Shown here in pieces: positions 12,931 through 25,015 of a DNA stretch of 64,000 nucleotides. The stretch lies in contig NC_079883.1 in assembly GCF_029227915.1 (NCBI RefSeq), positions 8,370,001 to 8,434,000 on the forward strand, read 5' to 3'. Origin of the DNA: Hydractinia symbiolongicarpus (lineage: Eukaryota; Cnidaria; Hydrozoa; Anthoathecata; Hydractiniidae). Made by a program: the position numbers and the translations under genes. Each line of letters starts with the position of its first letter. Position 1 is the first letter of the stretch. The notes under the pieces are model-generated. The model ran no database searches. It saw only the letters and a program-made list of their open reading frames with translations, and was not told the DNA's origin.

Positions 12931-13311
12931 ATGTCTGGACGTGGAAAAGGTGGAAAAGCTAAGGCTAAAGCCAAGACAAGATCCTCAAGAGCTGGACTTC
13001 AATTTCCAGTCGGTAGAGTGCATAGATTCCTTCGTAGAGGGCACTATGCTAACCGAATTGGATCTGGAGCACCAGTTTACTTAGCAGCCGTCTTGGAATA
13101 TTTATCTGCTGAGATATTGGAGTTGGCTGGTAACGCAGCAAGAGACAACAAAAAAGCTAGGATTATTCCAAGACATTTACAATTGGCTGTTCGTAATGAT
13201 GAAGAATTAAACAAACTTTTGAGCGGTGTAACCATTGCAGCTGGTGGTGTTTTGCCAAACATTCAAGCTGTCTTACTCCCAAAGAAGAACGACAAAGGAC
13301 AGAAGAAGTAA
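12931..13311 (+). CDS. H2A: Histone H2A (reference copy)
   Basis: Core histone of the H2A-H2B dimer, 126 residues. The tail [19 protein letters not shown] leads into the fold at [12 protein letters not shown]. The acidic patch that docks the H4 tail and chromatin factors is complete, with E56, E61 and E64 (Met = 1) in [21 protein letters not shown], and D90, E91 and E92 in [10 protein letters not shown]. The C-terminus is short and basic ([12 protein letters not shown]) and lacks the SQ motif of H2A.X, so this is canonical H2A. Compared with vertebrate H2A one tail residue is missing after K6. The hairpin is at 13334-13349. Confidence 0.98.
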   Translation: MSGRGKGGKAKAKAKTRSSRAGLQFPVGRVHRFLRRGHYANRIGSGAPVYLAAVLEYLSAEILELAGNAARDNKKARIIPRHLQLAVRNDEELNKLLSGVTIAAGGVLPNIQAVLLPKKNDKGQKK

Positions 13312-13508
13312 ACCGCTACACTCAGAAAACAACGGCTATTTTTATAGCCACACATCTTTAAAAAAACATTGTTTTTTTCACAAAACTATAACCTTAAAGT
13401 CTAATAGATAATCCATGCATACGCCTTGTCCTAAGTAACTCAAAGAAATTAAATAAAAAAATTTGATCACAACGTCAAAATAAATTGCACGTATTTGCAC
13501 CTACTAAT

Positions 13509-13627
13509 GTCTACGGCCATACCACGATGAACACACCCGTTCTCGTCTGATCACGGAAGTTAAGCATCGTCGGGCCGGGATAGTACTTGGATGGGGGACC
13601 GCCTGGGAACTCCCGGTGTCGTAGGCT
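13509..13627 (+). rRNA. 5S ribosomal RNA (reference copy)
   Basis: RNA of the large ribosomal subunit, transcribed by Pol III. It starts GTCTACGGCCATACCACGAT and contains the conserved loop segments CGTCTGATCACGGAAGTTAAGC and GTACTTGGATGGGGGACCGCCTGGGAA. Its last bases, GTCGTAGGCT, pair with its first. At about 119 nt it has normal length. The internal control region (A box, intermediate element, C box) lies in the conserved second half. TTTT at the end, followed by further T-runs, forms the terminator. It lies 159 bp after the H2A hairpin on the same strand; no other gene is visible in that interval. Confidence 0.96.
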
Positions 13628-13955
13628 TTTCATTTTCATTTGCTGTGATATATTTCTTGTTATAACAATTAAGGAACGTGGCGGTTGTTGAAAGTGTTTC
13701 CTATGACATTTTCCTACGACATTTTCAGGTGATAGTACGAGAAAAAAGAGCTTTCAAATGCATACAAACTCGATCTATTGCCGATCATCCAATAACCCTG
13801 ACGGAATGGCAAATAAAATAAAATTCCGCCGCCTTCCGAGGACTTATATCGCAATCACGTTTCGTAACAGCCAAGCGAGGTTTTACCTTAGCGTTTAAGT
13901 CACCACCGACATTTGGCCGCGCAACTTTTCTAAGCTCATTCATTTTGACTTAAGG
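13628..13955. other. 5S-U1 spacer
   Basis: 328 bp between the 5S end and the U1 3' end. It opens with T-rich 5S terminator sequence and contains a duplicated motif (TATGACATTTTCCTACGACATTTTC). The right edge should hold the U1 3' box; a GTCAAAATGA-like sequence (minus strand) lies just beyond U1 but is only a weak match. No coding capacity is evident. Confidence 0.6.
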
Positions 13956-14120
13956 AGGGGGCGAGCGCGGACGCAGGCCCCCACTACCAGAAATTGTACG
14001 GTCGAGTTACTGACGTTTGCAGTAATCGCAGAGGTCAGCCCAAGCGTAGTGCAATGCAAGAGCCTCACTCTGGAAGAAAACCCTCATTGATCAGTCTTTA
14101 CTTCCCCGTCAGGTAAGTAT
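13956..14120 (-). ncRNA. U1: U1 small nuclear RNA (reference copy)
   Basis: Spliceosomal RNA that pairs with 5' splice sites. The minus strand begins ATACTTACCTG, the exact splice-site pairing end, at 14120. Stem-loop I has the loop GATCAATGAGG, close to the U1-70K site GATCACGAAGG. Stem-loop II has CATTGCACTACG, which contains the U1A-binding ATTGCAC. The Sm site is AATTTCTGG, followed by the GC-rich terminal stem-loop GGGGGCCTGCGTCCGCGCTCGCCCCC. Length of about 165 nt matches U1 (164 in human). The exact 3' end is uncertain by a few bases. It is transcribed toward 5S, with U2 upstream in the same direction 190 bp away. Confidence 0.95.
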
Positions 14121-14168
14121 GAGTTGGAACTGCACCGTAGCATGAGGGTACCCTTCAAAGTTTGTTAA

Positions 14169-14177
14169 TGCTTGTGG
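14169..14177 (-). promoter_or_regulatory. Candidate proximal sequence element of U1
   Basis: CCACAAGCA on the minus strand at -49 to -57 from the U1 5' end. The identical nonamer stands at -46 to -54 from U2, where an snRNA PSE bound by SNAPc is expected. I found no other match near an RNA gene in the unit. Confidence 0.6.
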
Positions 14178-14310
14178 CTTGAGTGTGTTATAAACTGCCG
14201 TGTCGCGGGGCATAGGCTGTATTCTCCCCCAGTGTACGCGTTTTGTTCCCGCCGTAGACTATGCAGAGTGCCGTCGGAAAGAGGACTGCTATTATTCTTT
14301 TATTGCTTAT

Positions 14311-14497
14311 GTGGGCCGCCATCGGTAATAGTGCAACACCAAGGCAACCCGTGGTCACGGCGTGAATGAATCCACCTCCATGACCCAAGGCCAAAAATCA
14401 GATTAATATACTGACCATTCAGAGAATGGCCTACCAGATATTAAACTGATAAGAACAGATACTACACTTGATCTTAGCCATTAGGCCGAGAAGCGAT
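14311..14497 (-). ncRNA. U2: U2 small nuclear RNA (reference copy)
   Basis: Spliceosomal RNA that pairs with the intron branch point. The minus strand starts ATCGCTTCTCGGCC at 14497. It then has GCTAAGATCAAGTGTAGTAT, which includes the branch-point pairing GTAGTA, and the stem-loop IIa region TCTGTTCTTATCAGTTTAATATCTG. The Sm site is GATTTTTGG. The 3' terminal hairpin has a GGGTTGCC/GGCGGCCC stem, with TTGGT/ACCGA above it. Length of about 187 nt agrees with 188 in human. The 3' end is set by the terminal stem and is approximate. Confidence 0.95.
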
Positions 14498-14819
14498 AAA
14501 GAACAAGCGTTGCCATGATAGGCATCGTCCACACACCGTAACTGCTTGTGGAGCATGTCACGTTACTGTAAAGCTTACAACTGTCACCGCGTACGGATGG
14601 ACGGCGACATAGTAAAAATCACGGCTGTTGATTTAGCCGTAGGATGGAGAGCGACTGTAGCGAGTGGATGGTAACTTACATGAATGCTAACAAAGGCGAC
14701 GATACTAAGTGCGTGATATTACTTTCCAATATGTCTGCGTACATTCCGTTTATCAACGCATTACGCCAGAACGTGCGCGCGCGTTACACAGTAGACCATG
14801 CAGCCGAAATGCGACAGTG
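14498..14819. other. U2-tRNA spacer with U2 promoter
   Basis: 322 bp. The left side is the U2 upstream region, with CCACAAGCA (minus) at 14543-14551 as candidate PSE. The right side lies downstream of tRNA-Arg and has a short GC alternation (GTGCGCGCGCG) near 14773. It is visibly richer in GC and CpG than the histone spacers. The first A-run that could act as a minus-strand Pol III terminator is at about 14614, roughly 200 bp past the tRNA. Confidence 0.6.
14543..14551 (-). promoter_or_regulatory. Candidate proximal sequence element of U2
   Basis: CCACAAGCA at -46 to -54 from the U2 5' end, identical to the U1 element at 14169-14177. Both are preceded on the plus strand by TAA. Confidence 0.6.
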
Positions 14820-14892
14820 CGACCCTGCCAGGAGTCGAACCTGGAATCCCCTGATTCGTAGTCAGATGCCTTATCCATTGGGCCACAGGGCC
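14820..14892 (-). tRNA. tRNA-Arg, anticodon ACG (reference copy)
   Basis: 73-nt cloverleaf without intron. The acceptor stem is GGCCCTG/CAGGGTC with one G-U pair and discriminator G. The D-arm includes the A box TGGCCCAATGG. The anticodon stem TCTGA/TCAGG carries loop CTACGAA, reading CGN arginine codons once A34 becomes inosine. The T-arm CCAGG/CCTGG has loop TTCGACT, giving a B box GGTTCGACTCC. CCA is not encoded, as usual in eukaryotes. No T-run follows closely, which is odd for a Pol III gene. Confidence 0.96.
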
Positions 14893-15471
14893 ATGCTTAT
14901 GACTTCGCCCCATCGTCATTTTGGCTTGCGCATTCGTTTTACTTACGACAGAATTCTTCGTGTTTGTAGCCATGAAAGAAAGGGACTTCTGTGAGTGAAT
15001 TTTTTTACTGTGGTCTAATAAAAAAGTCGAAACGCAGTGCCCAATATATGAATTGCTCCTAATAGCCGGAAACAGGCCGTGTCGATGATGTAGGCCGACA
15101 TACGCAACGCAAACCAAAGAACGCTTTATGAAAATCCTAACACGAGCGCGGAAGAAGCCCAAATTAACAGACTAGATGTAATGCTGAAGACCTCAAACTC
15201 CAGCAGCTTCTCTTGCAGACTATTGCGTCGTACTACAAATAAAAATTAACATGCTTTCGCATAGTCGCGGCACCCAAAACGGACATTATACGATGTACAG
15301 AAACACACATTTCTGTTTTCGCGCCAAATCAATTCCCGGGAGTGGTACTTTTACGTCCGCATACTTCGCACCGTCTTAAATTATATCTCATTTACACGGT
15401 AATGTTTAGTATACTTCTACTGTGATAACAAGCATCGTTTATCGTTGGATTGTTGTAAGAAAACATTAAAA
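14893..15471. promoter_or_regulatory. tRNA-H1 spacer and H1 promoter
   Basis: 579 bp. The H1-proximal part carries the H1 box AAACACA at 15301-15307 and an E2F-like TTTTCGCGCCAAA at 15316-15328, both about 145-170 bp before the H1 start. TATA-like TTAAATTATA follows near 15376. The first ~400 bp hold no gene that I can identify; I looked for U4, U5 and U6 signatures on both strands and saw none. Confidence 0.65.
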
Positions 15472-16023
15472 ATGAGTGAAGCAGCTTCTCCAAAGAAAAT
15501 CGCACCCAAGAAGAAACCTGCTGCAAAGAAGACAGCTGATCACCCTAAATATGTGGACATGATCAAGGCTGCTATCGCTACCCTAAAGGAACGCGGTGGT
15601 TCATCTCGCCAAGCTATTACAAAATATATTCATGCAAATTACAAAGTTGCTGAAAACTCAGATCATCATCTGAAAATGGCTCTTAAACGAGGAGTAACAT
15701 CAGGCGATTTGATTCAAACTAAAGGCACTGGTGCTTCTGGATCATTCAAGCTAGGTCAGGTAAAAAAAGAAAAACCTAAGAAAAAGGCCGCAGCAAAAAA
15801 GCCAACGGCAAAGAAGCCTACTGCAAAGAAAAGTACACCAAAAAAGAAGCCAGCAAAGAAGAGCACGCCAAAGAAAGCAGCAAAGAAGCCTGCCACAAAG
15901 AAAGCCTCGGCTAAGAAACCAGCAGCTAAGAAACCCACAAAGAAGCCTGTTGCTAAAAAACCTGCAGCAAAGAAGGTCAAAAAGACTCCCAAAAAGGCAG
16001 CAAAGAAGACCGCAAAAAAATAA
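15472..16023 (+). CDS. H1: Histone H1 (reference copy)
   Basis: Linker histone that binds DNA entering and leaving the nucleosome. The 183 residues comprise a short tail with SPKK at 6-9, a winged-helix globular domain at about 23-96, and a C-terminal tail of about 87 residues made of AKKP, STPKK and KTPKKAAKK-type repeats. The domain includes [30 protein letters not shown] and [11 protein letters not shown]. Several S/TPKK motifs are typical CDK sites. I place the start at MSEAAS because H1 proteins begin this way and AAAAATG is a good context. An in-frame ATG 27 bp upstream (residues MDCCKKTLK) lies in likely 5' leader. The hairpin is at 16056-16071. Confidence 0.95.
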   Translation: MSEAASPKKIAPKKKPAAKKTADHPKYVDMIKAAIATLKERGGSSRQAITKYIHANYKVAENSDHHLKMALKRGVTSGDLIQTKGTGASGSFKLGQVKKEKPKKKAAAKKPTAKKPTAKKSTPKKKPAKKSTPKKAAKKPATKKASAKKPAAKKPTKKPVAKKPAAKKVKKTPKKAAKKTAKK

Positions 16024-16071
16024 TTTGTGTGTATCTGGCTATTACATTAACAAACGGCTATTTTTATAGCC

Positions 16072-16347
16072 ACACATTTACAAAAAAACATTATCTTGGT
16101 ACAAAGTTAAACTTGTTTAAGTCACTTAAACAGTTAAAAAAGAGTAAATTTAAGATTAGATTCCCTAAGTTTAAGTATTTTCGTTTTTAAATTTCTTATT
16201 TTCTTGCTTTTACTTTTCTTGCCCTTCATATTTTTAACATTGTCAAACTTTATGTAGCATAAAATTTTTATGTAGCATAAAATTTAAACAGAAAGCAGGA
16301 CAAAGTTTGATATAAAAAGCTAGCCGTAATATTTTTTATGGATGTGT
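16072..16347. other. H1-H3 convergent spacer
   Basis: 276 bp of very AT-rich sequence between the two hairpins, with an 18-bp perfect tandem duplication at 16249-16284. No gene seen. Confidence 0.7.
16249..16284. repeat. 18-bp direct repeat, two copies
   Basis: TTTATGTAGCATAAAATT occurs twice back to back. Each copy contains the inverted repeat TTTATG-TAG-CATAAA. It recurs at the same place in each intact unit. Confidence 0.85.
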
Positions 16348-16363
16348 GGCTATAAAAATAGCC
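16348..16363 (-). terminator. Histone mRNA 3' hairpin (H3)
   Basis: GGCTAT, TTTT loop, ATAGCC on the minus strand, 21 bp after the H3 stop, preceded by AAAAAAC and followed by ACACA. Same stem as the H4, H2A and H1 hairpins. Confidence 0.95.
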
Positions 16364-16384
16364 GTTTTTTGTTTGGTAAGATGC

Positions 16385-17633
<1,249 letters not shown>

Positions 17634-18093
17634 GCGTTGTCATTGCTCAACAAAAACGGCTATTTTTATAGCCACAAATCTTTTAAAACATTACTTTGTG
17701 CACGCTTCCAAATTACACAATGTGTAAAGTCTTGTCACAGTTACATTTATTGCTATACGATACTATGTCATATATGACACAAAAAAAATTTAGAAATACT
17801 TTGTAGGGTTAATTTGCCTGGGAGTGTTTCCGTGAAAAGCTGGGTTAAGTTAAATGTAAGCAATAACATGGATCAATGTACTTGTCTTTTCTGCAAGTAC
17901 AGCTAATAATACGTATGAAAAGTGAAGCTAATCCACACACACATGGGGAAGTATTTTAAATGTAGGCTAGTGTTCTTAAGCACATTATTTAGAAGTTTTA
18001 TTAACTTCGGTTAACTTGTAGTGACGCCAAGTAAATGTTTTTTTAAAGATGTGTGGTCTTAAAAAAGACCGTTTGTGTTTGGTAGACGTTGGT

Positions 18094-18498
18094 TTACTTG
18101 CTGCTTGTGTATTTTGTGACGGCTTTTGTTCCTTCACTGACTGCGTGTTTTGCAAGTTCTCCAGGCAAGAGAAGACGTACTGCGGTTTGAATTTCACGAG
18201 AAGAGATGGTCGACTTTTTGTTTTGAAGAGCCAAACGCGAAGCTTCGGAAGCAATGCGCTCAAAGATGTCGTTGACAAATGAGTTCATGATGCTCATAGC
18301 TTTGCTTGAAACTCCGACATCTGGGTGAACTTGTTTCAAAACATTGTAGATGTAAATAGCATAACTTTCCTTTCTCTTTCTCTTGCGTTTCTTTTCACCA
18401 GTTCCACCAATCTTTCCTCCTTTTTTGCCGGCTCTTTTTTCACCTTTCTTGGCTACTTTAGGTGCCTGTTTTCCTCCTTTAGCTGCTGCGTCAGACAT
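18094..18498 (-). CDS. H2B: Histone H2B
   Basis: Full-length copy. The hairpin (minus strand) is at 18055-18070. Its divergent partner H2A is the nonsense allele at 18783. Confidence 0.97.
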   Translation of the reverse strand: MSDAAAKGGKQAPKVAKKGEKRAGKKGGKIGGTGEKKRKRKRKESYAIYIYNVLKQVHPDVGVSSKAMSIMNSFVNDIFERIASEASRLALQNKKSTISSREIQTAVRLLLPGELAKHAVSEGTKAVTKYTSSK

Positions 18499-18782
18499 GG
18501 TTAAAAATTTTTGCTACTTAACTTGTAAATAAGCATTAAACTGCAAGTCAAAACTTTTTGTTTATAAGTAAAAAAATCGGATCGAATTCGATCCGAAAAC
18601 GCCGATACGCAATTTAATTGGTTAAAAAAAAAATCTTTTGTTTAATACTTAATTATGATTGGTTAAAAAAACATGATTTCGATCCTATTTTTATGATGAA
18701 AAAACGAGTAAAGTTTATTTCGTTAACACTTACGTTAAATATTCGTACGTTTTTGTATTAACTTACAAATCAAATCGCAGTT

Positions 18783-19163
18783 ATGTCTGGACGTGGAAAA
18801 GGTGGAAAAGCTAAGGCTAAAGCCAAGACAAGATCCTCAAGAGCTGGACTTCAATTTCCAGTCGGTAGAGTGCATAGATTCCTTCGTAGAGGGCACTATG
18901 CTAACCGAATTGGATCTGGAGCACCAGTTTACTTAGCAGCCGTCTTGTAATATTTATCTGCTGAGATATTGGAGTTGGCTGGTAACGCAGCAAGAGACAA
19001 CAAAAAAGCTAGGATTATTCCAAGACATTTACAATTGGCTGTTCGTAATGATGAAGAATTAAACAAACTTTTGAGCGGTGTAACCATTGCAGCTGGTGGT
19101 GTTTTGCCAAACATTCAAGCTGTCTTACTCCCAAAGAAGAACGACAAAGGACAGAAGAAGTAA
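18783..19163 (+). pseudogene. H2A: Histone H2A with nonsense codon
   Basis: Codon 56 is TAA (18948-18950) where every other complete copy has GAA, a single G-to-T change. The residue lost is the first glutamate of the acidic patch, so translation would stop after 55 residues, in the middle of the histone fold. The remaining reading frame to the normal stop, the promoter and the hairpin at 19186-19201 are unchanged, which suggests a very recent mutation. An internal ATG restart is not expected to give a functional histone. Confidence 0.95.
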
Positions 19164-19360
19164 ACCGCTACACTCAGAAAACAACGGCTATTTTTATAGC
19201 CACACATCTTTAAAAAAACATTGTTTTTTTCACAAAACTATAACCTTAAAGTCTAATAGATAATCCATGCATACGCCTTGTCCTAAGTAACTCAAAGAAA
19301 TTAAATAAAAAAATTTGATCACAACGTCAAAATAAATTGCACGTATTTGCACCTACTAAT

Positions 19361-19479
19361 GTCTACGGCCATACCACGATGAACACACCCGTTCTCGTCT
19401 GATCACGGAAGTTAAGCATCGTCGGGCCGGGATAGTACTTGGATGGGGGACCGCCTGGGAACTCCCGGTGTCGTAGGCT
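19361..19479 (+). rRNA. 5S ribosomal RNA
   Basis: Complete copy with its T-run terminator. Confidence 0.95.
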
Positions 19480-19807
19480 TTTCATTTTCATTTGCTGTGA
19501 TATATTTCTTGTTATAACAATTAAGGAACGTGGCGGTTGTTGAAAGTGTTTCCTATGACATTTTCCTACGACATTTTCAGGTGATAGTACGAGAAAAAAG
19601 AGCTTTCAAATGCATACAAACTCGATCTATTGCCGATCATCCAATAACCCTGACGGAATGGCAAATAAAATAAAATTCCGCCGCCTTCCGAGGACTTATA
19701 TCGCAATCACGTTTCGTAACAGCCAAGCGAGGTTTTACCTTAGCGTTTAAGTCACCACCGACATTTGGCCGCGCAACTTTTCTAAGCTCATTCATTTTGA
19801 CTTAAGG

Positions 19808-19972
19808 AGGGGGCGAGCGCGGACGCAGGCCCCCACTACCAGAAATTGTACGGTCGAGTTACTGACGTTTGCAGTAATCGCAGAGGTCAGCCCAAGCGTA
19901 GTGCAATGCAAGAGCCTCACTCTGGAAGAAAACCCTCATTGATCAGTCTTTACTTCCCCGTCAGGTAAGTAT
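19808..19972 (-). ncRNA. U1: U1 small nuclear RNA
   Basis: Complete copy, 5' end at 19972. The candidate PSE is at 20021-20029. Confidence 0.94.
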
Positions 19973-20162
19973 GAGTTGGAACTGCACCGTAGCATGAGGG
20001 TACCCTTCAAAGTTTGTTAATGCTTGTGGCTTGAGTGTGTTATAAACTGCCGTGTCGCGGGGCATAGGCTGTATTCTCCCCCAGTGTACGCGTTTTGTTC
20101 CCGCCGTAGACTATGCAGAGTGCCGTCGGAAAGAGGACTGCTATTATTCTTTTATTGCTTAT

Positions 20163-20349
20163 GTGGGCCGCCATCGGTAATAGTGCAACACCAAGGCAAC
20201 CCGTGGTCACGGCGTGAATGAATCCACCTCCATGACCCAAGGCCAAAAATCAGATTAATATACTGACCATTCAGAGAATGGCCTACCAGATATTAAACTG
20301 ATAAGAACAGATACTACACTTGATCTTAGCCATTAGGCCGAGAAGCGAT
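20163..20349 (-). ncRNA. U2: U2 small nuclear RNA
   Basis: Complete copy with the intact 3' stem, 5' end at 20349. The candidate PSE is at 20395-20403. Confidence 0.94.
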
Positions 20350-20671
20350 AAAGAACAAGCGTTGCCATGATAGGCATCGTCCACACACCGTAACTGCTTG
20401 TGGAGCATGTCACGTTACTGTAAAGCTTACAACTGTCACCGCGTACGGATGGACGGCGACATAGTAAAAATCACGGCTGTTGATTTAGCCGTAGGATGGA
20501 GAGCGACTGTAGCGAGTGGATGGTAACTTACATGAATGCTAACAAAGGCGACGATACTAAGTGCGTGATATTACTTTCCAATATGTCTGCGTACATTCCG
20601 TTTATCAACGCATTACGCCAGAACGTGCGCGCGCGTTACACAGTAGACCATGCAGCCGAAATGCGACAGTG

Positions 20672-20744
20672 CGACCCTGCCAGGAGTCGAACCTGGAATC
20701 CCCTGATTCGTAGTCAGATGCCTTATCCATTGGGCCACAGGGCC
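20672..20744 (-). tRNA. tRNA-Arg (anticodon ACG)
   Basis: Complete copy of the 73-nt tRNA. Confidence 0.95.
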
Positions 20745-21323
20745 ATGCTTATGACTTCGCCCCATCGTCATTTTGGCTTGCGCATTCGTTTTACTTACGA
20801 CAGAATTCTTCGTGTTTGTAGCCATGAAAGAAAGGGACTTCTGTGAGTGAATTTTTTTACTGTGGTCTAATAAAAAAGTCGAAACGCAGTGCCCAATATA
20901 TGAATTGCTCCTAATAGCCGGAAACAGGCCGTGTCGATGATGTAGGCCGACATACGCAACGCAAACCAAAGAACGCTTTATGAAAATCCTAACACGAGCG
21001 CGGAAGAAGCCCAAATTAACAGACTAGATGTAATGCTGAAGACCTCAAACTCCAGCAGCTTCTCTTGCAGACTATTGCGTCGTACTACAAATAAAAATTA
21101 ACATGCTTTCGCATAGTCGCGGCACCCAAAACGGACATTATACGATGTACAGAAACACACATTTCTGTTTTCGCGCCAAATCAATTCCCGGGAGTGGTAC
21201 TTTTACGTCCGCATACTTCGCACCGTCTTAAATTATATCTCATTTACACGGTAATGTTTAGTATACTTCTACTGTGATAACAAGCATCGTTTATCGTTGG
21301 ATTGTTGTAAGAAAACATTAAAA

Positions 21324-21875
21324 ATGAGTGAAGCAGCTTCTCCAAAGAAAATCGCACCCAAGAAGAAACCTGCTGCAAAGAAGACAGCTGATCACCCTAA
21401 ATATGTGGACATGATCAAGGCTGCTATCGCTACCCTAAAGGAACGCGGTGGTTCATCTCGCCAAGCTATTACAAAATATATTCATGCAAATTACAAAGTT
21501 GCTGAAAACTCAGATCATCATCTGAAAATGGCTCTTAAACGAGGAGTAACATCAGGCGATTTGATTCAAACTAAAGGCACTGGTGCTTCTGGATCATTCA
21601 AGCTAGGTCAGGTAAAAAAAGAAAAACCTAAGAAAAAGGCCGCAGCAAAAAAGCCAACGGCAAAGAAGCCTACTGCAAAGAAAAGTACACCAAAAAAGAA
21701 GCCAGCAAAGAAGAGCACGCCAAAGAAAGCAGCAAAGAAGCCTGCCACAAAGAAAGCCTCGGCTAAGAAACCAGCAGCTAAGAAACCCACAAAGAAGCCT
21801 GTTGCTAAAAAACCTGCAGCAAAGAAGGTCAAAAAGACTCCCAAAAAGGCAGCAAAGAAGACCGCAAAAAAATAA
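21324..21875 (+). CDS. H1: Histone H1
   Basis: 183-aa copy. The hairpin is at 21908-21923. Confidence 0.95.
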   Translation: MSEAASPKKIAPKKKPAAKKTADHPKYVDMIKAAIATLKERGGSSRQAITKYIHANYKVAENSDHHLKMALKRGVTSGDLIQTKGTGASGSFKLGQVKKEKPKKKAAAKKPTAKKPTAKKSTPKKKPAKKSTPKKAAKKPATKKASAKKPAAKKPTKKPVAKKPAAKKVKKTPKKAAKKTAKK

Positions 21876-22236
21876 TTTGTGTGTATCTGGCTATTACATT
21901 AACAAACGGCTATTTTTATAGCCACACATTTACAAAAAAACATTATCTTGGTACAAAGTTAAACTTGTTTAAGTCACTTAAACAGTTAAAAAAGAGTAAA
22001 TTTAAGATTAGATTCCCTAAGTTTAAGTATTTTCGTTTTTAAATTTCTTATTTTCTTGCTTTTACTTTTCTTGCCCTTCATATTTTTAACATTGTCAAAC
22101 TTTATGTAGCATAAAATTTTTATGTAGCATAAAATTTAAACAGAAAGCAGGACAAAGTTTGATATAAAAAGCTAGCCGTAATATTTTTTATGGATGTGTG
22201 GCTATAAAAATAGCCGTTTTTTGTTTGGTAAGATGC

Positions 22237-22650
<414 letters not shown>

Positions 22651-23128
22651 TTAAGAAGTCGATGTAGTACGGATACACAAGACGGTCTAAAATGCACTAT
22701 CGCGCCAAAGTTTTATTTCTCATATTGATTGACAGCTAAGGTTCAAAACAAACCATTTGATTGGTGCTAAGAAAGTAATTTCTGATTGGCTGCATAATGA
22801 CATTACGCTCATTACTTTAACATTTTTATAAAATCTGTGTTTTTTGGCTACGGGAAAACGGCTGTATCTTCTGATACACAAAAGCTTTTGACTTTTTTTT
22901 TTTTTAGTAAGTAGCAGAAGGTTTGGCGAATTCCAACGATGCCAAATTTATTGCCTTACTGAAACATTAAGACCACGAATTTTTAAAAAAACTACAGTTT
23001 TACTTAAAAAAATGTACAAAATGTTCGGAACATTTTGTAATGACGCAACTCTATTGGTTAATTAGGGTGTTTCCACGAGCAGTAGGTAATTTTATGGCCT
23101 CTTTTTAAAGCTGTCTGAATTCTGTTAA

Positions 23129-23485
<357 letters not shown>

Positions 23486-23945
23486 GCGTTGTCATTGCTC
23501 AACAAAAACGGCTATTTTTATAGCCACAAATCTTTTAAAACATTACTTTGTGCACGCTTCCAAATTACACAATGTGTAAAGTCTTGTCACAGTTACATTT
23601 ATTGCTATACGATACTATGTCATATATGACACAAAAAAAATTTAGAAATACTTTGTAGGGTTAATTTGCCTGGGAGTGTTTCCGTGAAAAGCTGGGTTAA
23701 GTTAAATGTAAGCAATAACATGGATCAATGTACTTGTCTTTTCTGCAAGTACAGCTAATAATACGTATGAAAAGTGAAGCTAATCCACACACACATGGGG
23801 AAGTATTTTAAATGTAGGCTAGTGTTCTTAAGCACATTATTTAGAAGTTTTATTAACTTCGGTTAACTTGTAGTGACGCCAAGTAAATGTTTTTTTAAAG
23901 ATGTGTGGTCTTAAAAAAGACCGTTTGTGTTTGGTAGACGTTGGT

Positions 23946-24350
23946 TTACTTGCTGCTTGTGTATTTTGTGACGGCTTTTGTTCCTTCACTGACTGCGTGT
24001 TTTGCAAGTTCTCCAGGCAAGAGAAGACGTACTGCGGTTTGAATTTCACGAGAAGAGATGGTCGACTTTTTGTTTTGAAGAGCCAAACGCGAAGCTTCGG
24101 AAGCAATGCGCTCAAAGATGTCGTTGACAAATGAGTTCATGATGCTCATAGCTTTGCTTGAAACTCCGACATCTGGGTGAACTTGTTTCAAAACATTGTA
24201 GATGTAAATAGCATAACTTTCCTTTCTCTTTCTCTTGCGTTTCTTTTCACCAGTTCCACCAATCTTTCCTCCTTTTTTGCCGGCTCTTTTTTCACCTTTC
24301 TTGGCTACTTTAGGTGCCTGTTTTCCTCCTTTAGCTGCTGCGTCAGACAT
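23946..24350 (-). CDS. H2B: Histone H2B
   Basis: Full-length copy. The hairpin (minus strand) is at 23907-23922. Confidence 0.97.
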   Translation of the reverse strand: MSDAAAKGGKQAPKVAKKGEKRAGKKGGKIGGTGEKKRKRKRKESYAIYIYNVLKQVHPDVGVSSKAMSIMNSFVNDIFERIASEASRLALQNKKSTISSREIQTAVRLLLPGELAKHAVSEGTKAVTKYTSSK

Positions 24351-24634
24351 GGTTAAAAATTTTTGCTACTTAACTTGTAAATAAGCATTAAACTGCAAGT
24401 CAAAACTTTTTGTTTATAAGTAAAAAAATCGGATCGAATTCGATCCGAAAACGCCGATACGCAATTTAATTGGTTAAAAAAAAAATCTTTTGTTTAATAC
24501 TTAATTATGATTGGTTAAAAAAACATGATTTCGATCCTATTTTTATGATGAAAAAACGAGTAAAGTTTATTTCGTTAACACTTACGTTAAATATTCGTAC
24601 GTTTTTGTATTAACTTACAAATCAAATCGCAGTT

Positions 24635-25015
24635 ATGTCTGGACGTGGAAAAGGTGGAAAAGCTAAGGCTAAAGCCAAGACAAGATCCTCAAGAGCTGGA
24701 CTTCAATTTCCAGTCGGTAGAGTGCATAGATTCCTTCGTAGAGGGCACTATGCTAACCGAATTGGATCTGGAGCACCAGTTTACTTAGCAGCCGTCTTGG
24801 AATATTTATCTGCTGAGATATTGGAGTTGGCTGGTAACGCAGCAAGAGACAACAAAAAAGCTAGGATTATTCCAAGACATTTACAATTGGCTGTTCGTAA
24901 TGATGAAGAATTAAACAAACTTTTGAGCGGTGTAACCATTGCAGCTGGTGGTGTTTTGCCAAACATTCAAGCTGTCTTACTCCCAAAGAAGAACGACAAA
25001 GGACAGAAGAAGTAA
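24635..25015 (+). CDS. H2A: Histone H2A
   Basis: Full-length copy. The hairpin is at 25038-25053. Confidence 0.97.
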   Translation: MSGRGKGGKAKAKAKTRSSRAGLQFPVGRVHRFLRRGHYANRIGSGAPVYLAAVLEYLSAEILELAGNAARDNKKARIIPRHLQLAVRNDEELNKLLSGVTIAAGGVLPNIQAVLLPKKNDKGQKK

